Assembly (NCBI RefSeq): GCF_000013625.1 | Contig: NC_009659.1 | Location: 3,348,001-3,412,000, forward strand | DNA from: Janthinobacterium sp. Marseille | GTDB lineage: Bacteria; Pseudomonadota; Gammaproteobacteria; Burkholderiales; Burkholderiaceae_D | Direction of reading: 5' to 3' | DNA: 64,000 nt | Shown here: one piece after another, positions 21,645 to 31,761 of the stretch | How the letters are laid out: the number at the start of each line of letters is the position of its first letter | How positions within the stretch are numbered: position 1 is the first letter of the stretch | The notes under the pieces: generated by a model | The model's database searches: none | What the model saw: only the letters and a program-made list of their open reading frames with translations | What the model was told of the DNA's origin: nothing | Made by a program: the position numbers and the translations under genes

Positions 21645-22589
21645 TTATTTGGCAGCCAGTCGAGCCTGGTTAGCTCCGGCCAGCAGGAATTTATGCGGAT
21701 CCTGCGCCACGCCTTTGACCCGCACTTCAAAATGCAGGTGCGGTCCGGTCGAGCGGCCGGTCGTGCCGATATCGGCAATATGCTGGCCGCGCCGCACGAT
21801 ATCGCCGACCTGCATTAACAGGCGTGAGGTATGCGCATAGCGCGTAATCATGTCGTTGCCGTGGTCGATTTCCATCATATTGCCGTATTGCGGATGGAAT
21901 TCCGCCACCGTCACCACGCCGCCGGCAGCCGCCACGATAGGCGTACCGATGGGCGCGGCAAAATCTATTCCCTCGTGCATCGCGCTACGACCCGAGAACG
22001 GATCCAGCCTGCGCCCGAAAGTCGAGGCGTTATAGCTGACGTTGACCGGTTGGATGGTCGGCAGCAGTTTGGATTTAATCTTGTCGCTCATCAGCGTCGA
22101 CTCGACCACATTCATATAGTCAGCCCGGCGCTCGACATCATTTGCCATCGCATCGAGCAGTGCCTTGAACTCGGACATGGTGAGGTCACGGCTGCTGGTG
22201 CCATCCATTGGTTCGAGGCCGCCACGACCCGGCATTTCACGGAAATTGAATTCGGTCGGTTTGACGCCGGCCAGGCCCTGTACCCGCTCACCCAGGGCGT
22301 CGAGGCGCATCAATTGCGCCTGCATCTCGCCGAGGCGGCGCGCCATCAGCGCGAGGTTTTCTTTCAGGAATTTGTCTTTATTGGCTTCTTCACCACCGGA
22401 GGCACCGCTTACCAGTTCGCGTACCGGCGACGGCATGCTGGAAGCATTGCTGAAGACGAGGTAGGACAGGAAGGATGCGCCGAGTATGACCGCCAATACG
22501 AAGGTGACGAAAAGCGCCAGCAAATGCCGACGCGTCAGCGTGACTGACTTGGCATGGGTAAAACGAGGGTGCAACAAAATAATCTGCAT
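21645..22589 (-). CDS. M23 family metallopeptidase (LytM/DD-endopeptidase type)
   Basis: 314 residues. An N-terminal basic stretch is followed by one membrane segment at about residues 25-50 (LLALFVTFVLAVILGASFLSY), then a helical periplasmic part and a C-terminal M23 domain. Zinc and catalytic residues are visible in GRSAMHEGIDFAAPIGTPI (H-x3-D) and in TGPHLHFEVRV (HxH). M23 enzymes cut peptide cross-links in murein or act as division-amidase activators. It is divergent from the DciA-like gene, 48 bases apart. The exact substrate is unknown. Confidence 0.93.
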   Translation of the reverse strand: MQIILLHPRFTHAKSVTLTRRHLLALFVTFVLAVILGASFLSYLVFSNASSMPSPVRELVSGASGGEEANKDKFLKENLALMARRLGEMQAQLMRLDALGERVQGLAGVKPTEFNFREMPGRGGLEPMDGTSSRDLTMSEFKALLDAMANDVERRADYMNVVESTLMSDKIKSKLLPTIQPVNVSYNASTFGRRLDPFSGRSAMHEGIDFAAPIGTPIVAAAGGVVTVAEFHPQYGNMMEIDHGNDMITRYAHTSRLLMQVGDIVRRGQHIADIGTTGRSTGPHLHFEVRVKGVAQDPHKFLLAGANQARLAAK

Positions 22590-22637
22590 CGCGACTCCCT
22601 AGGCTCGCCGCTTCAAGACGAGGTGTGATAAGGTTTC

Positions 22638-23138
22638 ATGACGATGCGACCATCCTCATTTATCCCATTCAAACAAAGCACCACTCCGCAAAAATCTGCG
22701 AAGGGCGCTGCGGAATTCTTGCGTTCGCACGACAAGCTTGCGGCACTTTTACCGGCAGTCACACGCATGGCGTCACTGCAGAAAGATTGTGCTGCAGCGC
22801 TACCGGCCATGTTTGCGCACTGTGCGGTGTTGCAGTTTGAGGCGAACCAGCTGGTTTTGTCTACGCCCAATGCTGCATTGGCTGCGCGACTGAAACAACA
22901 ATTACCAAAATTGCAAGATGAATTGCTGCAGCGGGGTTGGCAGGTTAACGCAATCCGCCTCAAAGTGCAAGTTGCCAAAACCCTTATAAAATCAACAGCT
23001 TCCAAGCAATTGGTGCTGCCTGATCGGGCGCTGTCAGCGTTCGCCGAACTGGGCGCAGCGCTGGACGATAGTCCACGCAACCAGGCATTGAAGGCTGCGC
23101 TAGGTACGATGATGCAACGTCATCGCGGTGAGAAGTAA
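22638..23138 (+). CDS. DUF721/DciA-like protein
   Basis: 166 residues. The central part (about residues 45-110, LPAMFAHCAVLQFEANQLVLSTPNAALAARLKQQLPKLQ) has the DUF721 pattern of DciA. DciA is the helicase loader found in bacteria that lack DnaC, which fits a betaproteobacterium. The N- and C-terminal parts are not distinctive. Two ATGs (22638 and 22644) are possible starts. The call is moderate because the family is short and variable. Confidence 0.75.
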   Translation: MTMRPSSFIPFKQSTTPQKSAKGAAEFLRSHDKLAALLPAVTRMASLQKDCAAALPAMFAHCAVLQFEANQLVLSTPNAALAARLKQQLPKLQDELLQRGWQVNAIRLKVQVAKTLIKSTASKQLVLPDRALSAFAELGAALDDSPRNQALKAALGTMMQRHRGEK

Positions 23139-23148
23139 ATTGGGGAGT

Positions 23149-23184
23149 TTGATTATTTGATGCTTGCGGGCATCAAATAATCAA
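23149..23184. terminator. Long hairpin between the converging DciA-like gene and lpxC
   Basis: Perfect 15-base inverted repeat, arms TTGATTATTTGATGC and GCATCAAATAATCAA, with a 6-base loop. It lies between two converging stops and is likely to end transcription from both sides, although it lacks a long T tract. Confidence 0.7.
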
Positions 23185-23201
23185 CAGGAAGGCAGGCTTA
23201 A

Positions 23202-24137
23202 TTAAGTTAAGGCCCATTCCAGGCTGGCCTGGCGGGCATAATCCTTAGGCGCGGTTTCGACTTTCTCGAAGGTCACGATTTCATATGCATCCGGCTGTTC
23301 CAGCAGGGCCCGCACCAGCAGGTTATTAAGCATATGACCGGATTTATGTGCGTTATAGCTGGCAATCAGCGGATGGCCGACCAGATATAAATCACCGATT
23401 GCATCCAGGATCTTGTGTCGTACGAACTCATTGTCGTAGCGCAGGCCGTCTGTATTCAGGATGCGGTATTCATCCATCACGATTGCGTTTTCCAGCGAAC
23501 CGCCGCGGATCAGGCCCATACCGCGCAAGGTTTCCATATCCTGCATGAAACCGAAGGTACGCGCGCGTGCCACGTCTTTTACATAGGATTCAAAGCTGAA
23601 ATCGATTTCCGCAGTCTGGCCGGTGCCATCGACTGCCGGGTGATTGAACTGGATAAAGAACTTGAGCTTGAAGCCTTCATACGGTTCCAGCCGTGCCCAG
23701 ATTTCACGCTCACCGCTGCCCTGGCGTACTTCCACCGTTTTCTTGATACGGATAAACTTCTTCGGCGCATCCTGTTCCTGCAAACCCGCTTGCTGCAGCA
23801 GGAAAACAAAGGACGAGGCCGAGCCGTCCATGATCGGCACTTCTTCGGCCGTCAGGTCGACATACAAATTGTCGATGCCGAGACCGGCACAGGCCGACAT
23901 CAGGTGTTCCACCGTCGACACCTTGGCTTCGCCTTTTTGCAGCGTCGAGGCCATGCGCGTATCGCCGACGATGGTCGCCTGCGCCGGTAATTCGACCACC
24001 GGATCGAGGTCGATACGACGGAATACGATACCGGCATCAACCGGGGCCGGATGCAGTGTCAGTTCTACCTTGGTGCCGGAATGCAAGCCGACGCCAACGG
24101 ACTTGACTAATTGTTTGATGGTGCGTTGTTTTAACAT
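23202..24137 (-). CDS. lpxC: UDP-3-O-acyl-N-acetylglucosamine deacetylase LpxC
   Basis: 311 residues. It is the zinc deacetylase for the committed step of lipid A synthesis. The N-terminus [21 protein letters not shown] is standard. Zinc and catalytic residues are in [24 protein letters not shown] and HKSGHMLNN. The gene stands downstream of the dcw cluster in its usual place, here separated from ftsZ by the peroxiredoxin gene. Confidence 0.98.
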   Translation of the reverse strand: MLKQRTIKQLVKSVGVGLHSGTKVELTLHPAPVDAGIVFRRIDLDPVVELPAQATIVGDTRMASTLQKGEAKVSTVEHLMSACAGLGIDNLYVDLTAEEVPIMDGSASSFVFLLQQAGLQEQDAPKKFIRIKKTVEVRQGSGEREIWARLEPYEGFKLKFFIQFNHPAVDGTGQTAEIDFSFESYVKDVARARTFGFMQDMETLRGMGLIRGGSLENAIVMDEYRILNTDGLRYDNEFVRHKILDAIGDLYLVGHPLIASYNAHKSGHMLNNLLVRALLEQPDAYEIVTFEKVETAPKDYARQASLEWALT

Positions 24138-24261
24138 GCTGTGATTATAGCAACCAAAGCCGGAAACCCGCTGTCCGCTTTACATTTGATGACATCTAAA
24201 ACAACAGCCTCTAAACGGGTGAAAAGTGGCTTGTACATTGCCTTTCGAACCTTCCAGCCAT

Positions 24262-24287
24262 AAAAAAACGGCGCACCTGGCGCCGTT
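24262..24287 (-). terminator. Intrinsic terminator after the peroxiredoxin gene
   Basis: On the minus strand, stem AACGGCGC / GCGCCGTT with a 5-base loop followed by TTTTTAT, about 28 bases after the stop. Confidence 0.9.
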
Positions 24288-24314
24288 CTTCCTGATCCCT
24301 GCCGCAGCAGAAAC

Positions 24315-24818
24315 TTAGATTTGTTCCAGCAGTTTTTCTGCTGTCGATACTTCTAGGTGACCGCTATCTTCAACGTTCAATTGTTTGACGACGCCGTCTT
24401 CAACCAGCATCGAGTAACGTTGCGAACGTACACCCAGGCCGCCTTTGGTCAGATCGAATTCCAGACCCAGTGCCTTGGTGAATGTGCCGCTACCGTCAGC
24501 GATGAAACGCACTTTACCGGCTGCTTTTTGTTCACGGCCCCATGCGCCCATGACGAACGGATCGTTAACCGAGATGCACCAGATTTCATCAACGCCCTTG
24601 GCTTTGAACTGGTCAGCTGCCTTGATGTAGCCAGGAGCGTGTTGTTCGGAGCAGGTTGGCGTAAATGCGCCAGGAACTGCAAAAATTGCGATTTTTTTGC
24701 CTTTGGTTGCTTCGTGCACCATGACTTTGCTTGGGCCAACGGAACAAGCTTCGGTTGCTACGTCTACGTATTCTGCGAGCCGCGCTTCTGGCAGCTGATC
24801 ACCAACTTTGATTGTCAT
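24315..24818 (-). CDS. Peroxiredoxin, Prx5 type
   Basis: 167 residues. The peroxidatic cysteine is C56 in VPGAFTPTCSEQHAPGY, the signature of Prx5/AhpE-like thiol peroxidases that reduce hydrogen peroxide and organic peroxides. The remainder (VDEIWCISVNDPFVMGAWG, LGVRSQRYSMLVEDG) fits the same family. No fused glutaredoxin domain is present. It lies between ftsZ and lpxC with terminators on both sides, so it is a single-gene unit. Confidence 0.94.
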   Translation of the reverse strand: MTIKVGDQLPEARLAEYVDVATEACSVGPSKVMVHEATKGKKIAIFAVPGAFTPTCSEQHAPGYIKAADQFKAKGVDEIWCISVNDPFVMGAWGREQKAAGKVRFIADGSGTFTKALGLEFDLTKGGLGVRSQRYSMLVEDGVVKQLNVEDSGHLEVSTAEKLLEQI

Positions 24819-24862
24819 TGCGAATTCCTTTGATTAGTTTTACCGGCATAGCCGACTAGAAA

Positions 24863-24885
24863 ACGCCGCGCACGGGGCGCGGCGT
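24863..24885 (-). terminator. Intrinsic terminator at the end of the dcw cluster (after ftsZ)
   Basis: On the minus strand, perfect 9-base stem ACGCCGCGC / GCGCGGCGT with a 5-base loop followed by TTTCT. It lies about 86 bases after the ftsZ stop. Confidence 0.82.
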
Positions 24886-24971
24886 AGAAACCGAAGTATG
24901 CCTTGTTCCGTTCAATTTTGCAGGTAGTTTGACAATAATTCGTCACTCTACCCGCAAAATGCCATACGGAA

Positions 24972-26156
24972 TCAGTCAGCCTGTTTGCGCAGGAAGGCTG
25001 GAATATCGTAGGTTTCCATGCCGTTTTTCTCCAGCGCACGTACCGTATCGGACGCCGATTCACGACGCCATACTGCCGGAGCCTTCAAACCGTCGAAGGA
25101 AGCAGCCGGTTGTGCCGCACCCTGCAACATGCCGGTGTTGGCCATCATAGGTTCGTTATGGGTGCCGGTACGCAACATTGGTGTTTGTACCAGTTGTACG
25201 CCTTTACGCGAACGACCCAGGCCAGTCGCGACCACGGTTACGCGGATATCGTCGCCCATTTCATCGTCGTACGCGATACCTTGCGCGATCGATGCGTCTG
25301 GTGCAGCGAAAGCGCGCACGGTTGCCATAACTTCCTTGATTTCCTTACCTTTGAGGCTACGGCTGGCAGTGACGTTGACCAACACGCCGCGCGCGCCGGA
25401 CAAATCGATACCGTCGAGCAATGGCGATGCAACTGCCTGCTCTGCCGCGATACGGGCGCGATCGATACCTTGTGCAGTCGCGGTACCCATCATTGCCTTG
25501 CCTTGTTCGCCCATGATCGTTTTCACGTCATTGAAGTCGACGTTGATATGACCAGGCACGTTGATGATTTCTGCAATACCGGCGACGGCATTATTCAGTA
25601 CGTCATCCGCGTGTTGCAGCCATTCGATCATGCTGTCGTCTTCGTAGATCTCTTCCAGTTTTTCGTTCAGGATGATGATCAGCGAATCAACGTGCTGGCC
25701 CAGCGCTTCCAGACCTTCGTCCGCGATGTCCATGCACTTCTTGCCTTCGTACGAGAACGGCTTGGAAACCACCGCCACTGTCAGTGCGCCCTGTTCTTTC
25801 GCGATTTGCGCAATGATAGGTGCAGCGCCGGTACCGGTACCGCCGCCCATGCCGGCTGCGATAAAGACCATGTGCGCGCCGCGCAATGCATCTTCGATAC
25901 GTGGACGGGTTTCTTCCGCCAGCTGACGACCTACCGCCGGCTTCATACCAGCACCCAGACCGGTTTCACCGATTTGAATGATGTTATGCGCCTTCGATAA
26001 CTGCAAGGCTTGCGCATCCGTGTTGGCGACGATGAATTCAACGCCGTTCACGCCTTTATTGATCATGTGTTGTACAGCGTTGCCACCAGCACCACCAACG
26101 CCAACCACCTTGATCACGGTTCCCTGTGCCACATTTTCGAGCATGTCGATTTCCAT
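24972..26156 (-). CDS. ftsZ: Cell division protein FtsZ
   Basis: 394 residues. This tubulin-like GTPase forms the Z ring. The tubulin signature GGGTGTGAAP is present, with GVGGAGGNAV near the N-terminus and the T7 loop NVDFNDVKTIM. After a linker, the conserved C-terminal peptide (YDIPAFLRKQAD) that binds FtsA, ZipA and ZapD is intact. It is the last dcw gene, 108 bases after ftsA, a gap large enough for extra promoters as known in other bacteria. Confidence 0.99.
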   Translation of the reverse strand: MEIDMLENVAQGTVIKVVGVGGAGGNAVQHMINKGVNGVEFIVANTDAQALQLSKAHNIIQIGETGLGAGMKPAVGRQLAEETRPRIEDALRGAHMVFIAAGMGGGTGTGAAPIIAQIAKEQGALTVAVVSKPFSYEGKKCMDIADEGLEALGQHVDSLIIILNEKLEEIYEDDSMIEWLQHADDVLNNAVAGIAEIINVPGHINVDFNDVKTIMGEQGKAMMGTATAQGIDRARIAAEQAVASPLLDGIDLSGARGVLVNVTASRSLKGKEIKEVMATVRAFAAPDASIAQGIAYDDEMGDDIRVTVVATGLGRSRKGVQLVQTPMLRTGTHNEPMMANTGMLQGAAQPAASFDGLKAPAVWRRESASDTVRALEKNGMETYDIPAFLRKQAD

Positions 26157-26264
26157 GATAGTTCCTTAAAGATTATGCAGTTTCCAGTTGATAGTTCTCA
26201 CGCGGTGTGACAACTAGCAACTGCTAACTGCGGGTTAATACAAAATTAAATACACCAACAAATA

Positions 26265-27497
26265 TTAAAAATTACCTAAAAACCATTCCTTCATGCGACG
26301 GAAAATTGCTACCGTCGAACCATCTTGACGCGTGACGATGTGTCCACGCAGGTACTGCTTTTTCGCTTCCAACAACAAACCCAATACGGTTGCATACCGC
26401 GGACTACGGACTACATCTGCCAACTGACCGTTGTATTCGGGCGTACCCAAACGCGCAGGCTTCAAGAAAATATCTTCTGCCAGTTCCACCATGCCCGGCA
26501 TCATCGCGGTGCCGCCGGTGAGGACGATGCCGGATGACAGCACTTCTTCGTAACCGGATTCGCGCACTACCTGATGCACCAGCGAAAACAATTCTTCGAT
26601 ACGCGGCTCGATCACAGCCGCCAGGGCCTGGCGGGACAAGGCGCGTGTACCGCGATCACCGAGGCCCGGCACTTCCAGCGTTTCGCCCGGATCAGCCAGT
26701 ACTTGCTTGGCCATGCCGTAACGCAATTTGATTTCTTCCGCTTCTGCCGTCGGCGTCCGCACTGCCATCGCGATATCGTTGGTGATCTGGTCACCGGCAA
26801 TCGGGATCACCGCGGTATGACGGATCGCACCTTCGGTGAAGATCGCAACATCGGTCGTACCGCCACCGATATCAATCAGTACTACACCCAATTCCTTTTC
26901 ATCAGCCGTCAACACCGCTTCAGCGGAAGCCATCGGCTGCAGGATCAGGTCGGACACTTCCAGACCACAACGACGGATACACTTGACGATGTTTTGTACT
27001 GCGGAAACCGCACCGGTCACGATGTGAACTTTCACCTCAAGTCGGATGCCGCTCATGCCGATTGGTTCACGCACATCTTCCTGATTATCGACAATGAATT
27101 CCTGCGGCACGGTGTGCAGCAATTGCTGATCGGTCGGGATGTTGACGGCTTTCGCGGTTTCAATCACGCGCGCAACATCGGTTGCCGTGACTTCCTTATC
27201 CTTGATTGCCACCATGCCGCTGGAATTGAAGCTGCGGATGTGGCTACCGGCGATGCCGGTATACACATTGCGGATCTTGCAGTCCGCCATCAATTCCGCT
27301 TCTTCCAGCGCGCGCTGTATCGATTCGACGGTCGCTTCGATATTAACGACGACCCCCTTCTTCAGCCCCTTGGATTCATGCTGTCCGAGACCGATCACTT
27401 CGTGACGACCGTTCGGCATTACTTCCGCCACTACAGCCACCACTTTCGAGGTGCCGATGTCGAGACCGACGATCAGGTTTTTTGCGTCTTTTGTCAT
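26265..27497 (-). CDS. ftsA: Cell division protein FtsA
   Basis: 410 residues. This actin-like ATPase tethers FtsZ to the membrane. Actin-fold motifs are visible: VGLDIGTSKVVAVVAE at the N-terminus, VVLIDIGGGTTDVAIF in the middle and IVLTGGTAMMPG. The C-terminal amphipathic helix (AIFRRMKEWFLGNF) is the membrane anchor. It starts 10 bases after ftsQ. Confidence 0.99.
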   Translation of the reverse strand: MTKDAKNLIVGLDIGTSKVVAVVAEVMPNGRHEVIGLGQHESKGLKKGVVVNIEATVESIQRALEEAELMADCKIRNVYTGIAGSHIRSFNSSGMVAIKDKEVTATDVARVIETAKAVNIPTDQQLLHTVPQEFIVDNQEDVREPIGMSGIRLEVKVHIVTGAVSAVQNIVKCIRRCGLEVSDLILQPMASAEAVLTADEKELGVVLIDIGGGTTDVAIFTEGAIRHTAVIPIAGDQITNDIAMAVRTPTAEAEEIKLRYGMAKQVLADPGETLEVPGLGDRGTRALSRQALAAVIEPRIEELFSLVHQVVRESGYEEVLSSGIVLTGGTAMMPGMVELAEDIFLKPARLGTPEYNGQLADVVRSPRYATVLGLLLEAKKQYLRGHIVTRQDGSTVAIFRRMKEWFLGNF

Positions 27498-27507
27498 ATA
27501 TTCCCGC

Positions 27508-28275
27508 TTACTTTTTCTTACTGTCCGATCCGACCTTCAAGCCCTGCGCCTTCAGGGCCAATCCGTTCGGATAACGCATATCAATACTTTCAATCCTGTC
27601 CTGCAAACGTGCGAGCAATTGCGGATATATCCCCACCAATCGATCCACGCGTTCCTTCAACGTCGTATTGCTTTTTTCCCTGCCCAACTCCACCGTCACG
27701 CCATTGCTTAGCTTCAGGGTCCACGCATAACGCCCCGACAGCGACAGGGCTTCTGCACTTAAATTCAAGGGAGCGAACCATTCATTCAAATCGTTCAGGC
27801 GCGCCACCACTTCCTTCTCACTACCCACCGGACCATTGAAGGCCAGCAAATTCGCATCTTCTTCCGCCTCGGCCAGGTTGGCGGTGAATACATCGCCCTT
27901 GGTCGACAGCAAGCGGCCGTCTTCACCCCAGGTACCGAGCGGCGTGTGCTCTTCCAGCGTTACCGTCAACTGGTTCGGCCAATCGCGACGCACCGTTGCC
28001 TTGCGCACCCATGGCACCGACTCAAATGTCTGGCGCACCGTATCCAGGTTCGCGGTGAAAAAGTTACCTTTGATACGTGCCAGCACTGCACTACGTACCG
28101 TCAAGGGATTGATGTGGCGCAACTGTGCCTGTTCCGCCCCTTCGATACGTATCACCTTTAAGGTGAAGTAAGGCCGCTGCGCAATCCACCACAGGCAGCA
28201 AGAAACCAGTGCGAGCGCAACCAGGCCGAACAGGGCATTGGCGGTTGCGTTCAGGGTTCTGATGTCTTGCCACAT
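27508..28275 (-). CDS. ftsQ: Cell division protein FtsQ
   Basis: 255 residues. A bitopic membrane protein: one segment at about residues 14-32 (LFGLVALALVSCCLWWI), then a POTRA domain (VIRIEGAEQAQLRHINPLTV) and the FtsQ beta domain (WVRKATVRRDWPNQLTVTLEEH). FtsQ links early and late divisome proteins through FtsB and FtsL. It lies between ddl and ftsA, the standard order. Confidence 0.97.
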   Translation of the reverse strand: MWQDIRTLNATANALFGLVALALVSCCLWWIAQRPYFTLKVIRIEGAEQAQLRHINPLTVRSAVLARIKGNFFTANLDTVRQTFESVPWVRKATVRRDWPNQLTVTLEEHTPLGTWGEDGRLLSTKGDVFTANLAEAEEDANLLAFNGPVGSEKEVVARLNDLNEWFAPLNLSAEALSLSGRYAWTLKLSNGVTVELGREKSNTTLKERVDRLVGIYPQLLARLQDRIESIDMRYPNGLALKAQGLKVGSDSKKK

Positions 28276-28300
28276 AGCGTTATCTATCGTTCCGTATCAA

Positions 28301-29290
28301 TTACTTGTGTTGCACTGGTTTCAGGCCCAGCTTGGCCATGCGTAAAATTTCCACGCACAAATCTTCATAAGCAGTACCTGCCACCTTGGCCGACATCGGC
28401 ACCAGCGAGTGACCGGTCATACCCGGCGAAGTATTAATCTCCAGCAGGAACGGTTCGTTATCCGATTCACGCACCAGGAAATCAACCCGTGCCCAACCTG
28501 TGCAACCCACCGCATTGAATGCACTGACTGCCAATGCCTGCACCCGTTTGGTAAACGCTGCATCAAACGGTGCCGGGCACAGGTACTGGGTGTCATCACT
28601 AAAATACTTGTGCTCGTAATCGTAGTTACCCTGCGGCGCGATGATTTCCACTATCGGCAGCGCGCGAGCATTGCGACCACTGCCCAGCACCGGCACGGTC
28701 AACTCACGTCCTTTGACGAACTGCTCAACCAGCACCACATCATCGTATTTGGCGCACAAATCAAAACCGGCTTGCATGCCTTCCGCTGTTTCAACCTTGG
28801 CGATGCCTATGGTCGAACCTTCATGCGGGGCCTTCAACATCAGCGGCATACCGAATTCCGCCGCGATCGCCTGCAATTGCTCTGCAGTAGTTGCTTCCAC
28901 TTCGAGCGCGGTGAACTTTGGCGTAGGCACGCCATGGCTCAGGCACACACGCTTGGTGATGACTTTATCCATCGCAATTGCCGACGCCATCACACCTGGC
29001 CCGGTGTACGGAATACCGAGTTGCTCCAGCGCGCCCTGCAGGCTGCCGTCTTCGCCAAAGCGGCCATGCAAGGCGATAAAGACGCGATCAAATTTTTCTG
29101 CTGCCAATTCCGCCAGGCTACGCTCAGCCGGATCAAACGGATGCGCGTCTATCCCTTTCGACAGCAAGGCTGCCAATACACCCTTGCCCGACATCAGCGA
29201 TACTTCACGCTCGGCAGAGCGACCGCCGAACAGTACGCCGACCTTGCCAAATTCCTTTTTCATTTGCTCTGTAGTCATTGTCTTCTTCAC
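28301..29290 (-). CDS. ddl: D-alanine--D-alanine ligase
   Basis: 329 residues. It makes the D-Ala-D-Ala dipeptide for the murein precursor. The ATP-grasp fold shows in KVGVLFGGRSAEREVSLMSG, ALHGRFGEDGSLQGALE, MLKAPHEGSTIGI and LLEINTSPGMTGHSLVP. The frame opens with a GTG right after the murC stop; an ATG at 29278 is an alternative that would shorten the protein by 4 residues. It is the ddlB-type copy inside the dcw cluster. Confidence 0.97.
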   Translation of the reverse strand: MKKTMTTEQMKKEFGKVGVLFGGRSAEREVSLMSGKGVLAALLSKGIDAHPFDPAERSLAELAAEKFDRVFIALHGRFGEDGSLQGALEQLGIPYTGPGVMASAIAMDKVITKRVCLSHGVPTPKFTALEVEATTAEQLQAIAAEFGMPLMLKAPHEGSTIGIAKVETAEGMQAGFDLCAKYDDVVLVEQFVKGRELTVPVLGSGRNARALPIVEIIAPQGNYDYEHKYFSDDTQYLCPAPFDAAFTKRVQALAVSAFNAVGCTGWARVDFLVRESDNEPFLLEINTSPGMTGHSLVPMSAKVAGTAYEDLCVEILRMAKLGLKPVQHK

Positions 29291-30688
29291 TCAGGCCTGT
29301 ACCAGCTTGGCGGGTACGCCACTAATCGATCCTGCACCCATCGTGATCACCACATCACCATCCTTGATGATGTTCATGATGGTGGCCGGCATATCGGCAA
29401 TTTTTTCCACGAACACCGGGTCCACCTTGCCTGCCACACGCAGCGCATGCGCCAGCGTGCGTCCGTCAGCGGCCACGATAGGCTGCTCACCGGCTGCATA
29501 CACTTCAGCCAGCACCAGCATGTCGGTCGTCGACAAAACCTTGACGAAATCCTCGAACAAATCACGGGTACGCGTATAACGATGCGGCTGGAATGCCAAT
29601 ACCAGGCGACGTCCGGGATACGCACCACGTGCAGCCGCGATCGTCGCTGCAGTTTCAACCGGGTGATGGCCGTAATCGTCCACCAGAGCAAACGTACCAG
29701 CAGGCTTGTCGTTGACAGCAGGCAGGCTTATTTCTCCATAGCGTGTAAAGCGGCGTCCGACGCCATTAAATTCGGTCAGCGCTTTTTGCGTCGCATGGTC
29801 GGCCACACCCAGTTCGCGTGCAATCGCAATCGCGGCACAGGCGTTCTGTACGTTATGCATGCCGGGCTGATTCAGGCTGACTTGCATCGGTGCATAACCT
29901 TCCTGCAGCACGGTGAAATGCATATGGCCGTCTATCGCCTTGGCGTCGATAGCGCGCACTTGCGCATCTTCATGGAAGCCATAAGTCGTAATCAGCTTGG
30001 AGATGCGCGGCATGATTTCACGCACCGTCGCGTCATCGATACACAGCACCGCTACGCCGTAGAAAGGCAAACGCTGGGTGAACTCGATGAAAGCCTGTTT
30101 CAGTTTTTCGAAATCGTGACCATAGGTTTCCATATGATCGGCATCGATATTCGTGATGACTTCGATCACTGGCGACAGATTCAGGAAGGAGGCATCCGAC
30201 TCATCCGCTTCGGCTACGATGAATTCACCGGTACCAAGCTTGGCATTGGCACCTGCGCTATTGAGCAAACCACCGATTACAAAAGTCGGATCAAGTCCGC
30301 CTTCGGCCAGCACACTGGCAACCAGGCTGGTGGTCGTAGTCTTGCCATGCGTACCGGCAATCGCGATACCACGACGCAAACGCATCAGTTCGGCCAACAT
30401 CACGGCGCGCGGCACGATAGGGATATGCTTTTCGCGCGCAGCAATGACTTCCGGATTGTCTTCCTTGACCGCAGTCGAAGTGACGATCGCATCAGCTTTT
30501 TCAATATTCTCTGCCGCATGGCCCAAAGTCACTTTGGCACCCAGCTCGATCAGGCGACGGGTCGCGGCATTGCTGCCCAGGTCGGAACCGGACACCGTAT
30601 AGCCGAGGTTCAGCAGCACTTCAGCGATACCGCTCATACCGCTACCGCCGATGCCTACGAAATGAATATTTTTTACTTTGTGCTTCAT
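29291..30688 (-). CDS. murC: UDP-N-acetylmuramate--L-alanine ligase MurC
   Basis: 465 residues. It adds L-Ala to UDP-MurNAc. The N-terminal Rossmann part begins [19 protein letters not shown] ([19 protein letters not shown]), the ATP loop is [15 protein letters not shown], and the C-terminal ligase domain has DDYGHHPVE. Its start overlaps the murG stop by 4 bases. Confidence 0.99.
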   Translation of the reverse strand: MKHKVKNIHFVGIGGSGMSGIAEVLLNLGYTVSGSDLGSNAATRRLIELGAKVTLGHAAENIEKADAIVTSTAVKEDNPEVIAAREKHIPIVPRAVMLAELMRLRRGIAIAGTHGKTTTTSLVASVLAEGGLDPTFVIGGLLNSAGANAKLGTGEFIVAEADESDASFLNLSPVIEVITNIDADHMETYGHDFEKLKQAFIEFTQRLPFYGVAVLCIDDATVREIMPRISKLITTYGFHEDAQVRAIDAKAIDGHMHFTVLQEGYAPMQVSLNQPGMHNVQNACAAIAIARELGVADHATQKALTEFNGVGRRFTRYGEISLPAVNDKPAGTFALVDDYGHHPVETAATIAAARGAYPGRRLVLAFQPHRYTRTRDLFEDFVKVLSTTDMLVLAEVYAAGEQPIVAADGRTLAHALRVAGKVDPVFVEKIADMPATIMNIIKDGDVVITMGAGSISGVPAKLVQA

Positions 30689-31761
30689 GTGATCTTCACT
30701 AACTTTTCAAGTACATCGGCGATAGCGGCATTCGCATCGCGGCGACCGTTGGCATACGCCGCCTCGGCCATTTGCTTGCATTTTTCGCGCGTCATGCCTT
30801 GCAGCAGTTCTGCCAAACCCTGCGCGCTTAATTCACTTTGCGGCAGATGGATCGCCGCATTTTGTTTTTCCATCCACAGCGCGTTATCGCGTTGATGGGT
30901 CGTGGTCGATACCAGCAATGGCACCAGCACACTGGCCACACCTGCGGCAGTCAGTTCCGACACCGTGATGGCGCCTGCGCGACAAATCACCAGATCAGCT
31001 TCCGCATAACGACGCGGCATATCATTAATAAAGTCGAGGACTTCAGCATCGACTCCTGCTTGCGCATAATTGGCGCGCAAGGCATCAATATTCTTCTTGC
31101 CCGACTGGTGCGTCACAACTGGCCGCTGCTCCGGCGGCAACATCGCCAAGGCCAGCGGCATTGCATCATTCAAAGCTTTTGCACCCAGGCTGCCGCCGAC
31201 TACCAGAACCTTCAAAGGACCACTGTGCTGCGCATAACGTTCGGCCGGTGCCGGCAGCGAAATGATTTCCTGCCGTACCGGATTGCCGGTCACCAAAGCC
31301 TTGCTCGCAGCCGGACCGAAATCTGCCGGAAAGCCGAACAACACGCGCTCCGCAACCGGCATCAAGGTTTTATTCGACAGCAGCAAAGCAGCGTCCGCAT
31401 TCACCAGTACCACCGGCACGCCGCGCAACTTGGCCATCCAGCCACCGGGTACCGTGACATAACCACCCATGCCAAGCACGATGCCGGGATTGCGGCGCTT
31501 CAATATAGAGAAGCACGTTGCAAAGCTCGCCACCAGCTTGAATGCACCTGTAATCGTGTGCTGCAAACCTTTACCACGCAGGCCGCTGAACTCTATGATG
31601 TCCATCTCAACACCGGCTTTGGGCACCAGCTCACGCTCCATACCATGTGAGGTGCCGAGCCAGCTCACTTGCCAGCCGCGTGCCTTCATCGTTTCGGCAA
31701 TCGCGAGGCCAGGGAAAATATGTCCGCCGGTACCGGCCGCCATGATCACGAGTCGCTTCAT
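30685..31761 (-). CDS. murG: UDP-N-acetylglucosamine transferase MurG
   Basis: 358 residues. It turns lipid I into lipid II at the inner face of the membrane. The glycine-rich N-terminal loop is [14 protein letters not shown]; the second donor-binding loop is [13 protein letters not shown], and [18 protein letters not shown] is the UDP-GlcNAc site. It overlaps ftsW and murC by 4 bases each. Confidence 0.98.
   Translation of the reverse strand: MKRLVIMAAGTGGHIFPGLAIAETMKARGWQVSWLGTSHGMERELVPKAGVEMDIIEFSGLRGKGLQHTITGAFKLVASFATCFSILKRRNPGIVLGMGGYVTVPGGWMAKLRGVPVVLVNADAALLLSNKTLMPVAERVLFGFPADFGPAASKALVTGNPVRQEIISLPAPAERYAQHSGPLKVLVVGGSLGAKALNDAMPLALAMLPPEQRPVVTHQSGKKNIDALRANYAQAGVDAEVLDFINDMPRRYAEADLVICRAGAITVSELTAAGVASVLVPLLVSTTTHQRDNALWMEKQNAAIHLPQSELSAQGLAELLQGMTREKCKQMAEAAYANGRRDANAAIADVLEKLVKIT

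Noticed and set aside
26574..27839. 421-codon frame antisense to ftsA and ftsQ
   Set aside because: Crosses two certain genes and shows shadow-like composition.
28409..30895. 828-codon open frame on the + strand, antisense to ddl, murC and murG
   Set aside because: Shadow of codon structure in highly conserved minus-strand genes; composition is His/Arg/Gln-rich and has no domain.
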